Position numbers and translations under genes: made by a program. A DNA stretch of 8,307 nt from Candidatus Bipolaricaulota bacterium (GTDB lineage Bacteria; Bipolaricaulota; Bipolaricaulia; M55B111): NCBI GenBank assembly GCA_018334595.1, contig JAGXLQ010000053.1, positions 1-8,307 of the forward strand, given 5' to 3'. The notes below the pieces were generated by a model. That model saw only the letters and a program-made list of their open reading frames with translations, was not told where the DNA came from and did not search any database. Below are positions 5,048-8,307 of this stretch, piece after piece (positions within the stretch are counted from its first letter, which is position 1; each line of letters opens with the position of its first letter).

Positions 5048-5617
5048 ATGAACGATAAGGTCGACGAGAAGGACCTCCAGGAGAAGAGGGTCTCCGGTGA
5101 AATAGCTTTTTCCGGACGGCTCCTGGAGGTGAGCAGTGACCGGGTAACGTTAGCCTCCGGGAAGAGTACAGTAAGGGAGGTTGTTCACCATCCGGGCGGG
5201 GTAGTCATAATCCCGGTCCGCGAGGCGGATGAAGGTTATGGGGTCGTCCTGGTAAAACAGTATAGGTATCCCGCCGGTAAAGCCCTGTGGGAGCTTCCTG
5301 CCGGTACGCTGGAAGAGGGAGAGACCTCCAAAGATTGCGCACGCCGCGAGTTAATCGAGGAAACGCTGTACCGTCCTACATCGTTGAAAAGGGTCACCGA
5401 CCTGTATACCTCACCGGGGTATTCGGACGAGTCACTAACCCTATACCTGGCGAGGGGGTTGAAAAGGGTCGATGAAAAGAAAGTCGATAGGCCGGAGGAA
5501 GAGAACCTAGTAGCGAGGAGTTTTGACCTAAACGAGGTCCTGGAGAAGGCGAGGAACGGGGAGATTAGGGATGGAAAGACCCTTGCCGGTCTATTCTTTC
5601 TTACCGGGTACGAGTGA
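5048..5617 (+). CDS. Nudix hydrolase, ADP-ribose pyrophosphatase-like
   Basis: A 189-residue Nudix protein. A beta-rich N-terminal domain (to about 45) is followed by the Nudix fold with PGGVVIIPV, VVLVKQYRYPAGKALWELPAG and a Nudix box from G86 to Y108. The metal-binding RELIEE (100-105) is intact, and SPGYSDE (122-128) downstream matches the ADP-ribose pyrophosphatase (NudF) group, which splits ADP-ribose to AMP and ribose 5-phosphate. One oddity: the box ends EETLY rather than EEtGh, so the usual glycine is Leu107. Activity is likely kept because the catalytic glutamates remain, but specificity is inferred. The ATG at 5048 has only a weak AGGAAC upstream. The gene starts 27 bp after the gamma subunit gene, with no visible terminator or promoter between, so it is probably the last gene of the operon. 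The hairpin at 5636-5662 follows its stop. Confidence 0.87.
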   Translation: MNDKVDEKDLQEKRVSGEIAFSGRLLEVSSDRVTLASGKSTVREVVHHPGGVVIIPVREADEGYGVVLVKQYRYPAGKALWELPAGTLEEGETSKDCARRELIEETLYRPTSLKRVTDLYTSPGYSDESLTLYLARGLKRVDEKKVDRPEEENLVARSFDLNEVLEKARNGEIRDGKTLAGLFFLTGYE

Positions 5618-5635
5618 ACGTTTGCAAGAAATAAC

Positions 5636-5662
5636 AGAGGGGGAAGTTGTCGTTCCCCCTCT
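5636..5662. terminator. Hairpin terminator between the convergent oxidoreductase and nfn operons
   Basis: AGAGGGGGAA (5636-5645) pairs perfectly with TTCCCCCTCT (5653-5662) around a 7-nt loop: a 10-bp stem 18 nt after the Nudix stop and 34 nt after the nfnB stop. On the minus strand the stem is followed by GTTATTTCTTG, which is T-rich. On the plus strand it is followed by AAATTGATAATG, a poor U-tract. It therefore looks better for ending nfnAB, and possibly works in both directions. Confidence 0.75.
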
Positions 5663-5696
5663 AAATTGATAATGTAGCCTTACCTTTTTCTTATTC

Positions 5697-7130
5697 TTAC
5701 TTCTCTCCGTCATCTTCGAGGTCGGTGCGCCAGTCTCCACGATTGGTCAGCCACCCGTCTATGTCCTTGGCTGCAGTTTTCCCGGCCCCCATTGCCTTGA
5801 TCACCGTGGCGGCCCCGGTAACTATGTCGCCTCCGGCCCAAACGCCCTGTTTCGTCGTCCGTCCGCTTCCGTTTGCGTTGATCGTTCCCCTGTCGCTCGT
5901 TTTCAGACCTGAGGTAGTCCTGGGTACAAGTGGGTGGGGTGAGGTGCCGATTGCCATAATTACGTCATCGGCATCTATCTCGTATTCGGACCCCTCGATC
6001 GGTATCGGTCTGGGCCTGCCGGAGCTGTCCGGTTCGCCGAGTTCCATCTTGACGACCTCAACCTTCTTCACGTTTCCGTCATCTCCGATAAACCTTCTTG
6101 GGTTACGCAGGAGGTGAAATTCTATTCCCTCTTGTTTGGCGTGTTCAATTTCCTCGTCTCTGGCGGGCATCTGATCTTCGGACCTGCGGTAAATAATCAT
6201 CGACTTCTCCGCCCCCAGCCTGAGTGCCGTCCTGGCGGAGTCCATGGCCACGTTCCCTCCGCCAATGGTGGCAACACTCTTGCCGACTTTTACCGGTGTA
6301 TCGTATTCCGGAAACTTAAACGCCTTCATCAGATTTACCCTGGTGAGAAACTCGTTGGCGGAGTAGACTCCGTTCAGGTTTTCACCCGGGAGACCAAGAA
6401 ACCAGGGAAGCCCTGCCCCCGTTCCCAAAAACACTGCATCGTACTCGTCAACCTTATTCCCCTCAAGAAGATCGTCGACGGTGAATAGCCTGCCCACTAC
6501 CGTATTTCTTTGAATGTCAACTCCCATGGACTCCAGCGCTTCGACCTCTCCATCAACGATATCGTTGGGTAGCCTGAATTCGGGTATGCCGTAGACCAGT
6601 ACTCCACCGGGCTGATGAAACTGTTCGAAAACCGTTACGTCGTAACCTAACTTCTTGAGGTCTGAGGCGGCCGTAAGGCCGGACGGGCCGGAACCCACAA
6701 TTGCCACCTTTCCTTTCTTGGATGCTTCAACTTTGGGGGTTTCCTTCCCTTGGTCTCTTTCCCATTCGGCGGCGAACCTTTCCAACCTTCCGATAGATAT
6801 TGGGTCCCATTTTCTTCCCATCACGCATTTCTCCTGGCACTGCTCCTCTTGAGGACAAACTCTGCCCGTAACGGCTGGAAGGTTGTTTGTTTCCTTGATC
6901 GTATCTATTGCCTCTTGAAAGTCCTCTTCTCTGATGTGACGAATGAATTTGGGAATGTTTATCTCGACGGGACATCCGGTGATGCAGGGGGCTGGATCGC
7001 ATTGCAGGCAGCGACTAGCCTCTTCTAATGCCTCTTCTTTAGAATATCCGAGGGGGACCTCTTTGAAATTCTTCCTGCGCTCGTCCGGATCCTGCTCTTT
7101 CATTGGCACATAATCTTCTTTGATGTCCAT
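5697..7130 (-). CDS. nfnB: NfnB-type NADPH-binding subunit of ferredoxin:NADP+ transhydrogenase (GltD-like)
   Basis: A 477-residue iron-sulfur flavoprotein of the glutamate-synthase small-subunit family, close to the usual 460-480. The N-terminal cluster domain carries C41, C44, C49, C53 (CLQCDPAPCITGCP) and C92, C98, C102 (CPQEEQCQEKC). Seven cysteines are consistent with two [4Fe-4S] clusters, since in NfnB homologues one ligand is a glutamate. The FAD site is VAIVGSGPSG (142-151), the NADP site is IGGGNVAMDSA (289-299), and the closing FAD motif is WAGGDIVTGAATVIKAMGAG (431-450). Paired with nfnA immediately upstream, it is best read as the bifurcating NADH-dependent reduced ferredoxin:NADP+ oxidoreductase (also described as sulfide dehydrogenase, SudA) rather than glutamate synthase; no glutamate synthase large subunit is nearby. 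The ATG at 7130 is 2 bp after the nfnA stop, and its Shine-Dalgarno GAAGAGGAG is the last codons of nfnA, so translation is probably coupled. Confidence 0.92.
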   Translation of the reverse strand: MDIKEDYVPMKEQDPDERRKNFKEVPLGYSKEEALEEASRCLQCDPAPCITGCPVEINIPKFIRHIREEDFQEAIDTIKETNNLPAVTGRVCPQEEQCQEKCVMGRKWDPISIGRLERFAAEWERDQGKETPKVEASKKGKVAIVGSGPSGLTAASDLKKLGYDVTVFEQFHQPGGVLVYGIPEFRLPNDIVDGEVEALESMGVDIQRNTVVGRLFTVDDLLEGNKVDEYDAVFLGTGAGLPWFLGLPGENLNGVYSANEFLTRVNLMKAFKFPEYDTPVKVGKSVATIGGGNVAMDSARTALRLGAEKSMIIYRRSEDQMPARDEEIEHAKQEGIEFHLLRNPRRFIGDDGNVKKVEVVKMELGEPDSSGRPRPIPIEGSEYEIDADDVIMAIGTSPHPLVPRTTSGLKTSDRGTINANGSGRTTKQGVWAGGDIVTGAATVIKAMGAGKTAAKDIDGWLTNRGDWRTDLEDDGEK

Positions 7131-7132
7131 AT

Positions 7133-7960
7133 TTACTCCTCTTCGAGATATTTATCTAAAAGGCACTTCTCTTCTTCTACGTAGGTCTGATTGCGCTGCG
7201 ACAATACTTTAAAGTCAACCCGGTCTGCTTCAAACTCTGGGCCGTCGATACAAGCGAACTTTGCCTTGTCTCCCACTTCTACCCGGCACCCGCCGCACAT
7301 ACCCGTTCCATCCACCATAATCGTGTTCAGGCTAACAATTAACTTCGTGTCGTACTTACTCGCCACTTCGCTACAGACTTTCATCATGATCACTGGCCCA
7401 ATTGCCCACGATTTATGAATTTCCTTTTCCTCGAGGACGTCCGCAAACGCGTCGCTGGTAAAACCCTTACGCCCGAGGGAACCGTCATCGGTGGTGATTA
7501 TCAACTCATCGCTTACCCCGCCGATCTTGTCCTCGTAGAAAATCTTTTCCTCGGATTGTGCCCCAATTATCGACGTTACGTTGTTCCCCGCTTCCTTTAA
7601 GGCTTTGGCAATGGGATAAATTAGTGCAATACCTACACCGCCACCAATGGTAACGACGTTTCCATATTTTTCTATTTCTGACGGGTTTCCAAGGGGACCG
7701 GCCAGGTCGTTGATATAATCTCCCTCCCCGTAGTTGTCGTTCAATTCCCTGGTAGTTTTACCCGCACTCTGGGCAGCTATGGTGATGGTACCTTCCTCGG
7801 CGTCTGTGTCGGCAATAGTGAGGGGTATCCTTTCTCCCTTCTCGTGAAGGCGTAGGATTATGAACTGTCCGGGTTTGTTTGATTGTGCAATTAATGGCGC
7901 TTCTATATCGTATTCCCAAACGCCGGTACCGACTTTAGTTTTTTTCAGTATTTTTTTCAT
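7133..7960 (-). CDS. nfnA: NfnA-type FAD/[2Fe-2S] NADH-binding subunit of ferredoxin:NADP+ transhydrogenase
   Basis: A 275-residue ferredoxin-NADP reductase-like protein (SudB/PyrK-like). It has the FAD-binding RIPLTIAD (44-51), the nucleotide-binding IGGGVGIALIYPIAKAL (105-121), and a C-terminal [2Fe-2S] site with C222, C225 (MCGGCRVEV) and C237 (FACIDGPEF). Asp217 just before them fits the Asp-plus-three-Cys ligation known for NfnA. In NfnAB this subunit binds NADH while NfnB holds the bifurcating flavin and NADP(H); the enzyme couples reduced ferredoxin and NADH to NADPH formation. Start choice: the ORF stays open to 8014, but ATG 7960 has a perfect AGGAGGAAT just upstream and gives the usual family N-terminus (MKKILKKTKVG). 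The longer version would run through a hairpin and lacks an RBS. It is first in the nfnA-nfnB operon and has a long leader. Confidence 0.9.
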   Translation of the reverse strand: MKKILKKTKVGTGVWEYDIEAPLIAQSNKPGQFIILRLHEKGERIPLTIADTDAEEGTITIAAQSAGKTTRELNDNYGEGDYINDLAGPLGNPSEIEKYGNVVTIGGGVGIALIYPIAKALKEAGNNVTSIIGAQSEEKIFYEDKIGGVSDELIITTDDGSLGRKGFTSDAFADVLEEKEIHKSWAIGPVIMMKVCSEVASKYDTKLIVSLNTIMVDGTGMCGGCRVEVGDKAKFACIDGPEFEADRVDFKVLSQRNQTYVEEEKCLLDKYLEEE

Positions 7961-7989
7961 ATTCCTCCTGGTGAAAGAATAAAAGTCGT

Positions 7990-8043
7990 TTAACGGACTC
8001 TGTGCCGTTAACACTGCCTGCTCCGGTCAATGCTGACCGGAGC
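7990..8043 (-). promoter_or_regulatory. Two tandem stem-loops in the nfnA 5' leader
   Basis: GCTCCGGTCA (8020-8029) pairs perfectly with TGACCGGAGC (8034-8043) around a 4-nt loop. TTAACGG (7990-7996) pairs with CCGTTAA (8005-8011) around an 8-nt loop. Both lie 30-83 nt upstream of the nfnA ATG and, if the promoter at 8223-8251 is right, within its transcript. Neither is followed by a T-run on the minus strand, so they are not ordinary terminators. They may be part of a regulatory or stabilising leader RNA. I do not recognise a known riboswitch class. Confidence 0.5.
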
Positions 8044-8131
8044 CCTGCTATTGTCACCTGCTTTAACAAGCGAGGTCCGATTTGAAGTTAGTGGATATTG
8101 CCATCTGTCGGTGCTAATTGGTTGATTCACA

Positions 8132-8149
8132 TTAACTGACCCAAGTTAA
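8132..8149. repeat. Spaced inverted repeat in the nfn leader
   Basis: TTAACT (8132-8137) and AGTTAA (8144-8149) are exact reverse complements separated by six bases. It is one of several TTAAC-containing inverted repeats in this leader (see 7990-8011). It could be an operator half-site pair or a weak RNA hairpin; the arms are short and could be chance. Confidence 0.3.
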
Positions 8150-8222
8150 CGTTCCGAGTTCCTCTAGTCTGGGCCCTGTCCCGTTCAGTTCTGTCAAACA
8201 ATAGGGTAATTCAATATAGATT

Positions 8223-8251
8223 AGTATAAAATACCGCATTCGATTAGGCAA
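8223..8251 (-). promoter_or_regulatory. Predicted sigma-70-like promoter of nfnAB
   Basis: Read on the minus strand, TTGCCT (8251-8246) and TATACT (8228-8223) are separated by exactly 17 bp, with -35 4/6 and -10 5/6 matches. Transcription would begin near 8216, giving a leader of about 255 nt. A perfect TTGACA (8197-8192) lies downstream but has no acceptable -10 at the right distance, so the upstream pair is preferred. Confidence 0.5.
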
Positions 8252-8290
8252 GGAGTCTTACATAATAATTCCTTTGAATATGCATTGCCT

Positions 8291-8307
8291 AAAAAAGTAG
8301 GACCCGC
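8291..8307 (-). terminator. Possible 3' half of a terminator cut by the window edge
   Basis: On the minus strand the window opens with GCGGGTCCTAC (8307-8297) followed directly by six T (8296-8291). A GC-containing arm running into a T-tract is what the descending arm of an intrinsic terminator looks like, for a minus-strand gene lying to the right. The matching arm would be outside the window, so this is only a suggestion. Confidence 0.25.

Larger units (their letters stand above)
7961..8307. other. 347-bp gene-free region upstream of nfnA
   Basis: No supportable protein gene lies here. It holds the predicted nfn promoter (8223-8251), a leader of about 255 nt with the stem-loops at 7990-8043, an imperfect dyad TTGTCACCTGCTTTAACAA (8051-8069), a spaced inverted repeat TTAACT-N6-AGTTAA (8132-8149), and possibly part of a terminator at the right edge. 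Open frames of up to about 40 codons exist on both strands but lack ribosome binding sites. Confidence 0.6.

Noticed and set aside
5725..6488. Plus-strand frames of 124-130 codons opposite nfnB
   Set aside because: Antisense to a clear 477-residue flavoprotein, no RBS, no motif.
5697..7130. Annotation as glutamate synthase small subunit (GltD)
   Set aside because: The protein belongs to the same superfamily, but it is coupled to an NfnA-like gene and no glutamate synthase large subunit is present, so NfnB is the better reading.
7961..8014. N-terminal extension of nfnA to an upstream ATG at 8014
   Set aside because: Adds 18 residues not typical of the family, has no RBS and runs through the 7-bp stem-loop. 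ATG 7960 has AGGAGGAAT immediately upstream.
8030..8125. 31-codon plus-strand frame beginning at the hairpin loop ATG
   Set aside because: No RBS; the start lies inside the 10-bp stem-loop, and there is no promoter on this strand.
8008..8130. 40-codon GTG-start minus-strand frame in the nfn leader, a possible leader peptide
   Set aside because: No Shine-Dalgarno before the GTG, odd composition and no run of a regulatory amino acid. It is kept only as a possibility if Ribo-seq shows it.

Overview
The window reads as bacterial chromosome. Sigma-70-like promoters can be picked out (for example TTGAAG-17 bp-TATAAT at 1904-1932), there is a textbook intrinsic terminator, and nearly every gene has a strong G-rich Shine-Dalgarno. 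The gene content points to an anaerobe with ferredoxin-centred metabolism: a ferredoxin-dependent 2-oxoacid oxidoreductase and an NfnAB-type flavin-bifurcating transhydrogenase. Proteins are rich in Glu, Lys, Arg and Val, as is common in thermophiles and some halophiles. The lineage cannot be fixed from this window. No rRNA, tRNA, CRISPR array, transposase or phage gene is visible.

Layout. Positions 1-78 hold the last 25 codons of a plus-strand gene whose tail resembles a sulfatase. Positions 244-507 form a compact monocistronic unit: promoter with overlapping inverted repeats, strong RBS, a 41-codon GTG-start ORF for a basic small protein, and an intrinsic terminator. That terminator lies inside the 3' end of the convergent gene at 468-1682 (minus), a family 4 glycosyltransferase similar to diacylglycerol glucosyltransferases. 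A divergent intergenic region (1683-1965) carries a 16-bp palindrome and promoters facing both ways.

Positions 1966-5617 are a plus-strand operon. It starts with a small S1-domain protein, followed by the four subunits of a VOR/KOR-type 2-oxoacid:ferredoxin oxidoreductase in the order delta (2x[4Fe-4S] ferredoxin), alpha (VorB-like), beta (TPP-binding) and gamma. It ends with a Nudix ADP-ribose pyrophosphatase-like protein. A 10-bp-stem hairpin at 5636-5662 separates it from the convergent minus-strand operon nfnA-nfnB (7960 to 5697). That operon has a predicted promoter at 8223-8251 and a leader of about 255 nt with several inverted repeats, including a perfect 10-bp stem-loop.

How the genes may work together (inference): the oxidoreductase turns branched-chain 2-oxoacids plus CoA into acyl-CoA, CO2 and reduced ferredoxin. 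NfnAB can use reduced ferredoxin plus NADH to make NADPH, or run in reverse. The left part of the window (sulfatase, glycosyltransferase) looks like a separate cell-surface or lipid module. No clearly new multi-gene system was found. The items most worth a second look are the small-protein unit at 244-507, the structured nfn leader, and the S1-domain protein heading the oxidoreductase operon.
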